Source of the DNA: Actinophytocola sp036402745
Lineage (GTDB): Bacteria; Actinomycetota; Actinomycetes; Mycobacteriales; Pseudonocardiaceae
DNA length: 64,000 nucleotides
Reading direction: 5' to 3'
Assembly (NCBI RefSeq): GCF_036402745.1
Contig: NZ_DASWSJ010000078.1
Coordinates: 1 to 64,000, forward strand
Part shown: piece by piece, positions 44,422 through 53,968 of the stretch
How the letters are laid out: each line of letters begins with the position of its first letter
Numbering within the stretch: position 1 is the first letter of the stretch
Notes under the pieces: model-generated
The model's input: the letters and a program-made list of their open reading frames with translations, nothing else
The model's database searches: none
Told to the model about the DNA's origin: nothing
Program-made: the position numbers and the translations under genes

Positions 44422-46598
44422 CGCGGCTCCCAGTAGAAGTGGTTGGACTCGACGGGGCCGTCCGGGGTGTCCACCACGACCCACACGGTCTGGCCGGGAC
44501 CGTCGAACCGGATGTCCTCGAACGTCACGGCCCCGTTCGCGTCGGTGCGCATGACCGAGGGCTCGCTGAAGTCGCCCCAGTCGCTGCCGTACCCGGTGAT
44601 CGTGTACTGGGTGTTGGGCGCGAAACCGTTCATCACCACGTGCAGCCAGGCACAGTCCGGCGCGGCGCACGCGGCGCTGCTCGAGTCGGCTCCCCTGGAC
44701 ACCGTCACCACCGGTTTCGTTCCCTCCCACACCAGGTTGTTCGACCGCACCAGCCCGTTGGGCGTCTGCACCCCCACCCACACGGTGTGACCGACCCCCG
44801 CGTAGGCGAACCGGTCCGCCGCCAGCCGGCCGTTCCCGTCCGTGGTCAGCGTGGCGCCGCCGTTGGAGTATCCCGGATCGGACGAGTGCGGCACGAGCAG
44901 GTAGCTCGTGTTCGGTGCGAAGCCGGTCAGCACGACGTGCATCCAGGCGCAGTTGGGCGGGGAGCAGTACTGCGAGGTCGCCGGACCGCGGGAGAGCGCG
45001 AGCCGGGCCGGGGGCCTGGGTGCGGCCGGGGTCACCGGGCCGGTCGACGCGCCGGGGCCGGTGCCCTTCGCGTTGGTGGCGGACACGGTGAACGCGTACG
45101 CGGTCCCGTTGGCGAGGCCGGTGATCGTGGCGCTGCGCGCGCCGCCGGGGAACGACCGCGCGCCACCGGCCCAGCTCACGGTGTAGCCGGTGATCGGCGC
45201 GCGGTTGTCGGCCGCGGCTCCCCAGCGCACGACCGCGGCGGCGTTGCCGGGCGACGCGCTGACCCCGGGCGGCGCGCCCGGCGGGGTCGCCGGCACCGGC
45301 GGCGGGGGCTGCGGCGGCTGGGACTGGTCCGGCTGGCGTTGCTCGCCGGCCGGGTCCTGGACCGGGGTGTCGCGAACCTGCGGGCCCTGCTCGGGCGGGC
45401 GCTGGTCCTTCTGCTTCTCCACCGGCGGGTCGGCCTTGTGCTCGGGCTCGCGGGCCGGGGCGTCGGGGCTGTTGTGGGCCGGGTTGTCGCCCGCGCGCCC
45501 GGTGTCGCCGACCGGGACCCCGGTGACCGAGCCGTCGTGGTCGACGACGAGGACGTGCTCGCCCTCGGCGCCGTCGACGTAGATCCGGTGGTCCTCGCCG
45601 CGGGTGAGCCGCGGGTCGCCGGCCTCCTTGGGCAGCGTCTCCGACGAGCGCCGCTCGCCGCGGCTGTCGTAGGTGGTGACCGTGTCGGTGGCGCGGTCCA
45701 TCACGGCGACGACCGAGCCGGTGGACACGGGCCCGTCGTAGTCGCCGTCCTGGAGCGCGACCTTGACCGGTGACCTCGGGCTCTCGCCCGCCGGGTCGAC
45801 GAGGTGCATCTGGTTGCTGTCCGGGTCGAGGATGGCGACCCGGCCGGCGACGTCGGAGGAGGCGACCCGCGCGGAGTCCGGCACGTCCACCCCGAGTGCC
45901 CTGCCCTGGCCGAGCCCGTCGGCCTCGATGGGATGCAGCTGGTCGCTGGTGGTGTCCACGAACATGGCCCGGTCGTCGACCACGGTGAGCGCGCCCTTGT
46001 GGCCCTTGCCGACGAGCACCGGGCAGGAGACGCGGTCCGCGCCGCTGGGCAGCTGGCAGATCAGCCCGGCCTGCGGCCGCGTCAGCCACACGGTGCCGTC
46101 GCTGGTGGCGACCGGGATGCCGAGGCCCTTGCCCGCGGGGATCGTCTTCGGGTGCTCGCCGAGCCGGACCACGACGCCGGCCTCGCGGTAGACGAGGTAG
46201 GGCCCGCCGGCGACCTCCAGCGACACCGGCACCTCGGCGACCGGCGGCGTGGTGGAGTCGACCACCTCGAGGCTGGACTTGCCGAACACGGTGATCCGGT
46301 CGCTGCCGACGACGTAGCCGCTGGTGTCGCCCTGCACGACCTGGCTGCTGCCCTGGTCGTCGTTGAGCAGGACGCTGGCGTCGATGTCGGAGGTGGCGCC
46401 GTCGACGTGGAAGGCCGTGCTGAGCGCGACGTTGAAGACCCAGTGCCCCGGGGGCAGGAACTGCACGGGGTTGATCGGGCTCGCGGCCCCGGTGACCGCC
46501 GCCGTCACGCCCGCCACGCAGGCGGCCACGACGAGCAGGACCGGCACCCTGGTCCGCCAGCCCTTCGTCTCACGTGCGGCGTTCACGGTCATGGTCAC
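44418..46598 (-). CDS. secreted/membrane-anchored beta-propeller and fibronectin III protein
   Basis: A 726-residue protein with an N-terminal membrane segment (about 16-38) and the rest outside. Residues 60-380 look like a beta-propeller of repeated strands (GTVWLTRPQ, DRAMFVDTTSDQLH, GRVAILDPDSNQMHLVDP). A charged/Pro-rich hinge spans about 385-440 and one fibronectin III domain about 440-530 (ITGYTVSWAGG, AYAFTVSATNAKG). Two tandem copies of a domain of about 95 residues follow, each with a CxxxxCAW(M/L)HVV motif and GFAPNT. First gene of the MoxR operon. The start is GTG 46598 or ATG 46592; neither has a strong ribosome site. Confidence 0.85.
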
Positions 46599-46661
46599 AC
46601 CGTAAGTTAACGGGTACGGACGGTTGACGATGCGGGGTACCGGGCAAATGGCAGCTTCCGG

Positions 46662-47924
46662 TCAGGGGGCTACCGGCAGGATCAGCTCGAAGATAGCGCC
46701 GGCGTCCTCGGCGTTGTAGACGGCGAGCGTCCCGCCGTGCGCCTGGGCAACCCAGCGCACGATCGACAGGCCCAGCCCCGCGGCGCCGTTCCCGCCGCTC
46801 GAGCCGGTGCGGAACCGGTCGAACACCTCCTCGGCGACGGCCTCGTCGACGCCGGGGCCGTGGTCGGCCACCGTCACCCGGCCGCCCGCCACCGAGATGT
46901 GCACGACGGCCTGCTGGTCGGGCTGGCGGCCGTAGCGCAGCGCGTTGTCCAGCAGGTTGCCGATGGCCCGCTGCACCAGGGTGGGGTCGACCAGCACCTT
47001 GGTGGGCGCCGCCGTGAGCGTCACGCTGGCGCCGCCGGTCGGGGTCTCGTCGACCACGCCGGCCACCAGCTGGTCGAGCCACACCGGCTGCAGCGCGAGC
47101 CGGTCGACGCCGGCCGCGAGCCGGGCGCGGACCAGCAGGCCGTCGATGATGCCGCCCATCCGCGCGGCCAGCCGGACCGTGCGCGGCAGCAGCTCGGCGC
47201 GCTCGCCGGGGTTGCGCAGTGCCGTCTCGGCCAGCGCGCGCAGCGCCGCGACCGGGGTCCGCAGGTCGTGCGCGGTCTCGGCGAGCAGCACCTCCTGCTG
47301 CTCGAGCGCGGCGACCGCGGGGCGGATCGCCCGGCCGGACAGCCAGTGCCCGCCGAGACCCAGGGCGACGACGGCCAGCGCGCAGCCGCCGACCACGAGC
47401 AGCACCATCCGGTTGTGCCGGGACTGCTCGGGCTCGGCGTCGCTGACCGACACGACCGCGCCGACGTACTTGCCGGTCTCGAACCGGAAGGGCTCGGCGG
47501 CGATCCGCACCAGCCGCCCGTCGGTGGCGTACTTGTAGCCGGCGAGGATCTTGCCGCTGTCCACCGCGTCCTTGGCCAGCCCGCCGAGGATCCTCGGGTC
47601 CATCGGCACGCACGCGCGCTCGGAGTAGTACGGGGGGAACGAGTCGTCGGGGCCGGCGAGCACCGCGAACTGCGGGCACTTGGCGGCGAGCTCGTCGTTC
47701 GGCACGTAGGCGGTGATCAGCGTGTCGCCCTCGGCACGCACCAGCCGCAGCACCGTGGAGGTCACCCGGCGCAGCTCGCCGTCCATGCGCAGCTGGCCCC
47801 GCTCGGTGTCCGCGGTGATCGACAGCCAGGCGAAGATGATCAGGCCGGTGGCGTTGGCCGCGGTGAACACGAGCGTGAGCACCAGCCGCAGCCGGCGCAG
47901 CCGGTCGGCGGAGGATCGGGTCAT
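46662..47924 (-). CDS. sensor histidine kinase
   Basis: A 420-residue membrane kinase. Helices at about 12-34 and 167-190 bracket an external sensor of about 130 residues with two cysteines (AAKCPQ, SERACVP). The dimerisation domain has the phospho-acceptor motif ETAHDLRTPVAAL. The ATPase domain shows N (NLLDNALRYG), G1 (VADHGPGVD), F (FDRFRTG) and G2 (GAAGLGLSIV) boxes. There is no HAMP of full length. The ATG overlaps the response regulator stop (ATGA), forming a classical pair divergent from eccE, so ESX genes are plausible targets. Confidence 0.94.
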   Translation of the reverse strand: MTRSSADRLRRLRLVLTLVFTAANATGLIIFAWLSITADTERGQLRMDGELRRVTSTVLRLVRAEGDTLITAYVPNDELAAKCPQFAVLAGPDDSFPPYYSERACVPMDPRILGGLAKDAVDSGKILAGYKYATDGRLVRIAAEPFRFETGKYVGAVVSVSDAEPEQSRHNRMVLLVVGGCALAVVALGLGGHWLSGRAIRPAVAALEQQEVLLAETAHDLRTPVAALRALAETALRNPGERAELLPRTVRLAARMGGIIDGLLVRARLAAGVDRLALQPVWLDQLVAGVVDETPTGGASVTLTAAPTKVLVDPTLVQRAIGNLLDNALRYGRQPDQQAVVHISVAGGRVTVADHGPGVDEAVAEEVFDRFRTGSSGGNGAAGLGLSIVRWVAQAHGGTLAVYNAEDAGAIFELILPVAP

Positions 47925-48598
47925 CCGGCCGGTTCCGCCAGCCGGTATCCGCGGCCGCGGACGGTGTGGATCAGCTCCGGCTCGCGGAGCTTGCGCCGCA
48001 GCCGCTTGACCACCACGTCGACCACGTTGGACATCGGGTCGGCGGAGGCGTCCCAGCAGTGGTCGATCAGCTCGGTGCGGGTGACCGCCTGCCCGGGCCG
48101 GATCGCGAGGTACTCGAGGACCGCGAACTCCTTGTCCGACACGGTGAGCAGCACCCCGGCGCGGCGCACGGTCCGGCGCGCGCAGTCGACCTCGAGGTCG
48201 GCCATCCGCAGCACCGACGGCCGGCCCGCCGCGCGCCGGCACAGGATGCGCACCCGGGCGGCCATCTCGGCCACGGAGAACGGCTTGACCAGGTAGTCGT
48301 CGCCGCCGTGGGCGAAGCCGGCGATCCGGTCGGCCACGCTGTCCCGCGCGGTCAGGAACAGCACCGGCACGCTCCAGCCCTCGCCGCGGCGCCGGTGCAC
48401 GTAGTCGATCGCGTCGCCGTCGGGGAGCATCCGGTCGAAGACGACGCAGTCGAAGAGATGGGCACGCAGGGCGGCGTCCGCGCCGGCGAGGTGCGCCGCG
48501 GCGAGCACGTCCAGCCCGGCGGCGGACAGCTCGGCGGACACGGCGATACGCAGGTCCTCGTCGTCCTCGACCACCAGCACGCGCACGGTGCGCCCCAT
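47921..48598 (-). CDS. OmpR-family response regulator
   Basis: A 225-residue regulator. The receiver domain (1-118) has the acidic pocket VVEDDED, the phospho-acceptor Asp in VVFDRMLPDGD, Thr in LTARD and Lys in YLVKPF. The C-terminal winged helix (130-222) has VSDKEFAVLEYLAIRPGQ and NVVDVVVKRLRRKLREPELIHTVRGRGYRL. It is the partner of the kinase downstream. A close paralogue sits at 52616. It starts 214 bases from the divergent eccE, with a perfect palindrome between. Confidence 0.95.
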   Translation of the reverse strand: MGRTVRVLVVEDDEDLRIAVSAELSAAGLDVLAAAHLAGADAALRAHLFDCVVFDRMLPDGDAIDYVHRRRGEGWSVPVLFLTARDSVADRIAGFAHGGDDYLVKPFSVAEMAARVRILCRRAAGRPSVLRMADLEVDCARRTVRRAGVLLTVSDKEFAVLEYLAIRPGQAVTRTELIDHCWDASADPMSNVVDVVVKRLRRKLREPELIHTVRGRGYRLAEPAG

Positions 48599-48755
48599 GT
48601 CATCGAAACCTCATGTGTCCGGCCCGATCGTGTCCCTCGACAGCACTACGACGGGAGGCCGGGCTTGATCGAGGACCGTAACGCCTCCCCGCGGGCCACA
48701 CAGCCGATGGTCACGAAATGGCCGGAACAGGCCGCTGGTCCCGCGGGCTCACGGT

Positions 48756-48779
48756 CCGTGCGGGACCGGTCCCGCACGG
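48756..48779. promoter_or_regulatory. perfect 24-bp palindrome upstream of eccE
   Basis: CCGTGCGGGACC is followed directly by its exact reverse complement. It ends 34 bases before the eccE GTG and overlaps the -35 zone of a TAGCGT hexamer at 48787-48792. The 12-base half also occurs at 62740-62751. The other 150 bases of this divergent spacer show no further element. Confidence 0.7.
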
Positions 48780-48812
48780 TCGCTCCTAGCGTCGGCGCAT
48801 CGGAGGTGAACC

Positions 48813-50183
48813 GTGGACGTTCCTGACCGCTCTCCCGGCGGCGCCCTGCCCGCCGCGCTGAGCGCACCCGCCGGCCGGCCGGCCCACCCGGCGATGCCGC
48901 CGCAGCCGGTGCGGGCCGCCGCGCCCGCGGCACCGCTCGTGCTCGGCGCGGCCGCCGCCCAGGCGCGGGCCCAGACCCTGGCCCGCCCGGCGCCGATGCC
49001 CATGCCGATGCCGGCACCCGAAGCGCTCACCCGGCCCCTCGGCGCGCCCCGCACCCCGCCGGCCCGCCCGCCGCGGCCCACGCTGCTCGCGACCACGGCA
49101 CCCCGGCCCGCGCCGCCACGCACCAGCTGGGTCAAGGACTTCGCCCAGCACCTCAACGTCATCCAGGTCATCTGCTGGCAGGTCGCCGCGCTCGCGGTGG
49201 TCCTCACGGTCAACCAGCCCTGGCCGGTGCTCGCCGGCGCCTCGACCGGCGCGGCCCTGCTGATCGCGCTCACGACCGTGCGGATCGGCGGCCGCTGGCT
49301 CTACCAGCTCGCCGTGCTCGCCTGCGGCTACCTCACCCGCGGCCGGCGCCGCGACCTGCCGGAGACGAGCGGCAAGACCCCGGCCCTGCTCGGCCTTCTG
49401 GTGCCCGGCACGACCGTGCTGGCCACCGAGACGAGCCAGGGCCCGGCCATGACGGTCAGCCACCACGGCGGGCTCGCCGCACTGCTGCGCCCCACCGGCG
49501 TGCCGGGCGACCTGATCGGGCTGCTGCCGCTGCCGGCCGCGCTCCTCCCGGTCGGCGGCGACGGCACGGCCGGGCAGCCGCACCTGTTCGGCGTGCAGAC
49601 CGTCTTCCACACCGGCGTCCGCCGCGACGGCCCGCCGAAGGTCTGGCTCGGCGTGCACGCCGTGCGGACCGTGGACTCCCCGCGCGACGACGAGCTGGCG
49701 CTGGCCCTGCGCAACGCGATGCGCCGGGTCCGCCGCGCCGCCGCCCGCGCGGGGGTGCCCGCCGAGCCGCTGGCCGAGGAGGCCGGGTTCGCCGCCGTCG
49801 CCGGGCTCGCACACGTCACCGGCGGGCGCACCGAGGTCCGCGAGGACTGGCGGTTCTGGCGCACCGGCCCGGTCTGCCAGGCGGTCTTCGCCGTCGACGG
49901 CTTCGACACGCTCGCCGACTCCCAGGCCAGGCGCCTGGTCGGCAACCTCTTCGGCGTCACCGGCGGGGTCGCGGTGACCGTCACCCTCGGCGCCCGGACC
50001 GGCCGGACCGGCACCCGGGTCGCCGCGGTGCTGCGCCTGGCCGCCACCACCGAGGCCGCGGTCGAGGCCGCCCTCGCCGCCGTGACCGCCCGGGCCGTCC
50101 CGCCCGGCGTCCGGCTCGCCCGACTCGACGGCACGCATTCCTCCGGCGTCGCCGCCTCGCTTCCGATCGGAGTGTTCCTATGA
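48813..50183 (+). CDS. eccE: type VII secretion protein EccE
   Basis: A 456-residue subunit at the periphery of the ESX inner-membrane complex. A Pro/Ala-rich cytoplasmic N-terminus of about 105 residues (longer than in mycobacteria) precedes two membrane helices (about 119-134 and 137-158) and a soluble domain with the EccE pattern GPAMTVSHHGGLAALLRPTG and HTGVRRDGPPKVWLGVHAVR. The start is GTG with CGGAGGTG upstream. It is separated from eccB-eccD by 25 kb and leads an operon with a LuxR-type gene and eccA, all overlapping by four bases. Confidence 0.92.
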   Translation: MDVPDRSPGGALPAALSAPAGRPAHPAMPPQPVRAAAPAAPLVLGAAAAQARAQTLARPAPMPMPMPAPEALTRPLGAPRTPPARPPRPTLLATTAPRPAPPRTSWVKDFAQHLNVIQVICWQVAALAVVLTVNQPWPVLAGASTGAALLIALTTVRIGGRWLYQLAVLACGYLTRGRRRDLPETSGKTPALLGLLVPGTTVLATETSQGPAMTVSHHGGLAALLRPTGVPGDLIGLLPLPAALLPVGGDGTAGQPHLFGVQTVFHTGVRRDGPPKVWLGVHAVRTVDSPRDDELALALRNAMRRVRRAAARAGVPAEPLAEEAGFAAVAGLAHVTGGRTEVREDWRFWRTGPVCQAVFAVDGFDTLADSQARRLVGNLFGVTGGVAVTVTLGARTGRTGTRVAAVLRLAATTEAAVEAALAAVTARAVPPGVRLARLDGTHSSGVAASLPIGVFL

Positions 50184-50878
50184 CCGCACCAGCCACCGCC
50201 CGCCGGGTCAGCGTCCTGCCGGTCCGGCACGCCGCGCCCGGCGCGTCCTGCGCCGGGGTCGAGGCACTGCTCGCCGCCGCCACCCGCGAGGTGCTGGTGA
50301 TGAGCCGCCAGGTGAGCGTCGGGCGCGACCCGATCGGCGGCGTCCGCCGCATCGACCACGAGAACGTACGCCGCGGCGTGCGCTACCGGGTCCTCGTCCC
50401 GGACTCGGCACGCACCGAGCCGGTGCTCGCGACCCGGCTCGGCACCCTGTCGCTGGCCGGCGCGGACACCCGCACGGTGGCCGAGGTGCCGACCGACGCG
50501 CTGGTGATCGACGGCTCGGTCGTGGTGCTGCCGGTGGACCGCAACGCGAGCGGCCCCACCACGGGCACCGCGGTGTTCCGGCTGCCCAGCGTGGTGACCA
50601 CGACGACCGAGCTCTTCGAGCGGGTGTGGCTCTCCGCGGTGCCGCTCACCGCGTCCGACCTGCCGGACAGCGCCGACCTCGGCGCCCGGGAGCGGGAGCT
50701 GCTGTCGCTGCTGTCGGCCGGCAGCACGGACGAGTCCGCGGCCGCGCGCCTGGGCGTCTCGGTGCGGACGGTGCGCCGGATGGTGGCCGACATCATGAAC
50801 CGGCTCGGCGCCCGCAGCCGGTTCCAGGCCGGCGTGAAGGCCGCCGACCGCGGCTGGCTGATGGAGCGAGCGGGATGA
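50180..50878 (+). CDS. LuxR/TrmB-like HTH regulator
   Basis: A 232-residue protein. The C-terminal part (about 168-228) is a LuxR-type helix-turn-helix (LGARERELLSLLSAGSTDESA, AARLGVSVRTVRRMVADIMNRLGA). The N-terminal 150 residues resemble the phospholipase-D-like sensing domain seen in actinobacterial TrmB/LuxR regulators (AATREVLVMSRQVS; GVRYRVLVPDSA) and have no receiver domain. It sits between eccE and eccA with ATGA overlaps at both ends, so it is produced with the secretion machinery and may regulate it. Confidence 0.88.
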   Translation: MTAPATARRVSVLPVRHAAPGASCAGVEALLAAATREVLVMSRQVSVGRDPIGGVRRIDHENVRRGVRYRVLVPDSARTEPVLATRLGTLSLAGADTRTVAEVPTDALVIDGSVVVLPVDRNASGPTTGTAVFRLPSVVTTTTELFERVWLSAVPLTASDLPDSADLGARERELLSLLSAGSTDESAAARLGVSVRTVRRMVADIMNRLGARSRFQAGVKAADRGWLMERAG

Positions 50879-52530
50879 CCATGACCACTCCGCGCGTAGG
50901 GCGCACGCTCATGGTGGCGCCCGGCCAGCACGGCGCCTACGAGACGATCGGCGAGGCACTGCGCAACGCGCCGGACGGCGGCGTCATCACGATCGCCGAG
51001 GGCACCTACGCGGAGACCTTCGAGCTGGCCGACCGCAAGCTGACCGTCCGCGCGGTGGACGGCGCGGCGGTCGTGCTGGACGGCACCGGCGGCGACTGGC
51101 CGGTGCTCGTCGTCCGTGGCGGATCGCTGACCCTGCAAGGCATCGAGGTCCGCGCGACCGCGGCCGCCATGCAGGCCGCCAACGTGGACCTCACCGTCGA
51201 GCGCTGCACGTTCGGCGCCACGCTCGGCCCGGCCGTCGGGGTGCGCGACTGCCCCCGGTTCACCATCGCCCGGTGCACGGTCACCGGCGCCGCGCAGGGC
51301 ATCGTCGTGGAGAGCTCGTCCGGCCGGGTCGACGACACCACGGTCACCGACATCGCCGGCGACGGCGTCGTGGTCGGCCTCGGCGCGGACCCGGAGCTGC
51401 GCAACCTCACGATCGCCGGCTGCGGGCTGCGGGGCGTGTACGTCTACCAGTACGCCCGCCCGGTCATCGAGGGCTGCGACATCTCCCGCACGTCCGGCGC
51501 GGGCGTCGAGGTCGCGCAGCAGAGCCGGCCCGCGGTGCGGCGCACCCGGGTGCACGACACGCAGGGCGTCGGCATCGCGTTCGGCCCGGGCTGCGCCGGC
51601 GAGGTCGAGGAGTGCCACCTGGACAACACCGCCGCGCCGGCCGTCTCGCTCGCCCCGGGCGCCACGCCGACCGTCGTCGAGCCGACCCGGCGGGCCGCCA
51701 CCACCGGGGAGGCGGGCCTGGACGACCTGCTCGCCGACCTCGACGCGATGGTCGGGCTGCCCGGGGTGAAGGCCGAGGTGCACGCGCTGGTCGACGAGAT
51801 CCAGGTCAACGAGTGGCGGCGCAGGGCCGGGCTCTCGATCGGCTCGGTCAGCCACCACCTGATCTTCGCGGGCGCCCCCGGCACCGGGAAGACGACCGTG
51901 GCCCGCACCTACGGCAAGATCCTCAAGGCCCTCGGCGTGCTCCCCCGCGGCCAGTTCCGCGAGGTGGCCCGGCGCGACCTGGTCGGCCAGTACATCGGCC
52001 ACACCGCGGAGAAGACCTCGCTCGTGTTCGAGGAGGCCAAGGGCGGCGTGCTGTTCATCGACGAGGCCTACACACTGTCCCGCCAGGCCGGCTCCAGCGG
52101 TGACTTCGGCCAGGAGGCGATCGACACCCTGGTGAAGCTGATGGAGGACCACCGGGACGAGGTCGCGGTGATCGTCGCCGGCTACACCTCGGAGATGACC
52201 GACTTCCTCGCGGCCAACCCCGGCCTCGCCTCCCGGTTCTCCAAAACCATCGAGTTCGAGAACTACACACCCGCCGACCTGCTCGCGATCATCGGCCGCA
52301 TGGTGACCGACGGCGACTACCTCGTGGCCGACGAGGCGGCCCCGGTGCTGCTCGAGCACTTCGGCCGCATCATCGCCGACCCGAACTTCGGCAACGCCCG
52401 CGACGCCCGGCGACTCTTCGAGGGCGCCCGCAAGGCGCAGTCCCAGCGGCTGCGCACGCTCGGCCGGATGCCCGACGTCACCGAGCTGCGGACGCTGACC
52501 GCCGAGGACGTCCGCGGCGCAAGCCTGTAA
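50875..52530 (+). CDS. eccA: EccA-type AAA+ ATPase with N-terminal beta-helix
   Basis: A 551-residue cytosolic ESX ATPase. The C-terminal half is a CbbX/EccA AAA+ domain: GLPGVKAEVHALVDEIQ, Walker A GAPGTGKTT (333-341), RRDLVGQYIGHTAEKT, Walker B VLFIDEAYTL, sensor 1 VIVAGYT, arginine region LASRFSK. The N-terminal half, which is a TPR domain in mycobacterial EccA, is instead a right-handed parallel beta-helix of about 10 coils (residues 15-255: VRGGSLTLQGIEVRAT ... GRVDDTTVTDIAGDGVVVG). EccA acts with EspG on PPE-type substrates. ATG overlaps the previous stop (ATGA). The family call for the ATPase is firm; the eccA symbol is by context. Confidence 0.88.
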   Translation: MTMTTPRVGRTLMVAPGQHGAYETIGEALRNAPDGGVITIAEGTYAETFELADRKLTVRAVDGAAVVLDGTGGDWPVLVVRGGSLTLQGIEVRATAAAMQAANVDLTVERCTFGATLGPAVGVRDCPRFTIARCTVTGAAQGIVVESSSGRVDDTTVTDIAGDGVVVGLGADPELRNLTIAGCGLRGVYVYQYARPVIEGCDISRTSGAGVEVAQQSRPAVRRTRVHDTQGVGIAFGPGCAGEVEECHLDNTAAPAVSLAPGATPTVVEPTRRAATTGEAGLDDLLADLDAMVGLPGVKAEVHALVDEIQVNEWRRRAGLSIGSVSHHLIFAGAPGTGKTTVARTYGKILKALGVLPRGQFREVARRDLVGQYIGHTAEKTSLVFEEAKGGVLFIDEAYTLSRQAGSSGDFGQEAIDTLVKLMEDHRDEVAVIVAGYTSEMTDFLAANPGLASRFSKTIEFENYTPADLLAIIGRMVTDGDYLVADEAAPVLLEHFGRIIADPNFGNARDARRLFEGARKAQSQRLRTLGRMPDVTELRTLTAEDVRGASL

Positions 52531-52615
52531 CCCGTGAGCGAGAGCGGCAGAGCGCGAGCGAACCATCAATGCTGCCACGGGAGTGGTCCCGACGGTGAGC
52601 ACTACTGTCGGATTC

Positions 52616-53275
52616 GTGCGGGTACTGGTGATCGAGGACGACGACAACCTCCGCGTGGCGGTCACCACCTCGCTGCGGTCGGCCGGGTTCGCCGTGGACG
52701 CGGTGGCCGACCTGCCACCCGCGGACGAGGCGCTCGCGGTCAACGCCTACGACTGCGCGGTGTTCGACCGGATGCTGCCCAGCGGCGACTCCCTTTATTA
52801 CGTGCGGCACCGCCGGGCGGCGGGCCTGCCGGTGCCGGTCCTCTTCCTCACCGCGCGCGACGCCGTGACCGACCGGCTCGCGGGCCTGGAGTACGGCGAC
52901 GACTACCTCGTCAAGCCGTTCGCCGTGGACGAGCTCGTGGCGCGGGTGCGGAGCCTGTGCCGCCGGGTGATCGCCGGCCGGCCGCCGGTGCTGCGTTGTG
53001 GCGACCTGGAGATCGACAGCGGCCGGCACCAGGTGCGCCGGGCCGGGGTGCTGATCACGTTGACCGCCAAGGAGTTCACCGTCCTCTCCGAGCTCGTCGC
53101 GCGGCAGGGCGCGGCCGCCCCCCGCACCGAGCTGATCGAGGAGGCGTGGGACCGGATGGCCGACCCGGCCTCGAACGTCCTCGATGTCCTGATCGCCCAG
53201 CTGCGCCGGAAACTGCGCCAGCCGCCGATGATCCACACCGTGCGCGGGGTCGGTTACCGGATCCTGCCGGCCTGA
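52616..53275 (+). CDS. OmpR-family response regulator, orphan
   Basis: A 219-residue paralogue of the 47921-48598 regulator: VIEDDDNL pocket, Asp in VFDRMLPSGD, LTARD, YLVKPF, and a winged helix ending TVRGVGYRIL. One residue is missing just before the Asp-Asp-Tyr: LEYGDDYL where family members have G-x-DDYL. No histidine kinase gene is adjacent, so it may answer to the kinase at 46662. Start chosen as the GTG that begins the receiver strand; GTG 52595 and 52583 are in frame, and TACTGT at 52603 could be a leaderless -10. Confidence 0.88.
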   Translation: MRVLVIEDDDNLRVAVTTSLRSAGFAVDAVADLPPADEALAVNAYDCAVFDRMLPSGDSLYYVRHRRAAGLPVPVLFLTARDAVTDRLAGLEYGDDYLVKPFAVDELVARVRSLCRRVIAGRPPVLRCGDLEIDSGRHQVRRAGVLITLTAKEFTVLSELVARQGAAAPRTELIEEAWDRMADPASNVLDVLIAQLRRKLRQPPMIHTVRGVGYRILPA

Positions 53276-53330
53276 CCGCGGCCGCGGCGCCCGGGACTAA
53301 CCTGCATGCACACGAAGGGATCCCGGGGGG

Positions 53331-53801
53331 ATGATGCGACGCTTCGCATGGCTGCTCGTCACCGCGCTGGCCCTCATCCTGGCCGGCTGCAGCTCGCAGG
53401 TCCCCGGGCGGGCCGTGCCCGCGCGGGCCGGGTCCGCCGGCGGGGACCGCGGTCTGGTCGAGGCGTACTTCACCGACCTGAACGCGTCCGCCGACGAGGG
53501 TGTCGCGAGCCAGCGGGAGTTCCTGCGCCGCACCCAGCACCCGGACTTCGCCGACCGGCTGTGCGACCTCGGCAACCTCACGCTGCACGTGGAGCCGGCC
53601 ATGTCGACGTTCCGCGCGGACCCGAAGTGGGTGCCGCCGGAGTCGCCCGCGAGCCGGCACCCGCGCGGGACCGTCTACGTCCTCGGCGTGTCGGTCAGCG
53701 TCCGGCAGCAGGGCGCCCTGCTCGGTGAGCAGATCGGGTCACAGCGCGTGGTCGTGCTCGACGGAAAGGCCTACGGATTCTCGCCGTGTCCCACGGGGTG
53801 A
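53331..53801 (+). CDS. small lipoprotein
   Basis: A 156-residue exported lipoprotein with a basic start (MMRR), a hydrophobic stretch and lipobox LAGC (Cys20). The mature part has three cysteines (RLCDLG, SPCPTG and the lipidated one) and a folded alpha-beta-looking domain of about 110 residues (GLVEAYFTDLNAS; VYVLGVSVSVRQQG). No family was recognised. It follows the orphan response regulator by 55 bases and may share its transcript. The 167 bases after its stop contain no gene. Confidence 0.83.
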   Translation: MMRRFAWLLVTALALILAGCSSQVPGRAVPARAGSAGGDRGLVEAYFTDLNASADEGVASQREFLRRTQHPDFADRLCDLGNLTLHVEPAMSTFRADPKWVPPESPASRHPRGTVYVLGVSVSVRQQGALLGEQIGSQRVVVLDGKAYGFSPCPTG

Positions 53802-53968
53802 CGCCGCTGGAGATCATCCGTGCGCTCCGCTAAGTCACGGCGTGCGGCCGTCACTGGGTTGGAGCAGTGCGAGTTCCACCAGTAGGGGGAAATCGAAATC
53901 CGGGCGTCCCAACGCCTCAAGACCGCTCCCCCCTGGGACGAAGAGTCCTAGGTAGGGAGGTGAGCGCG

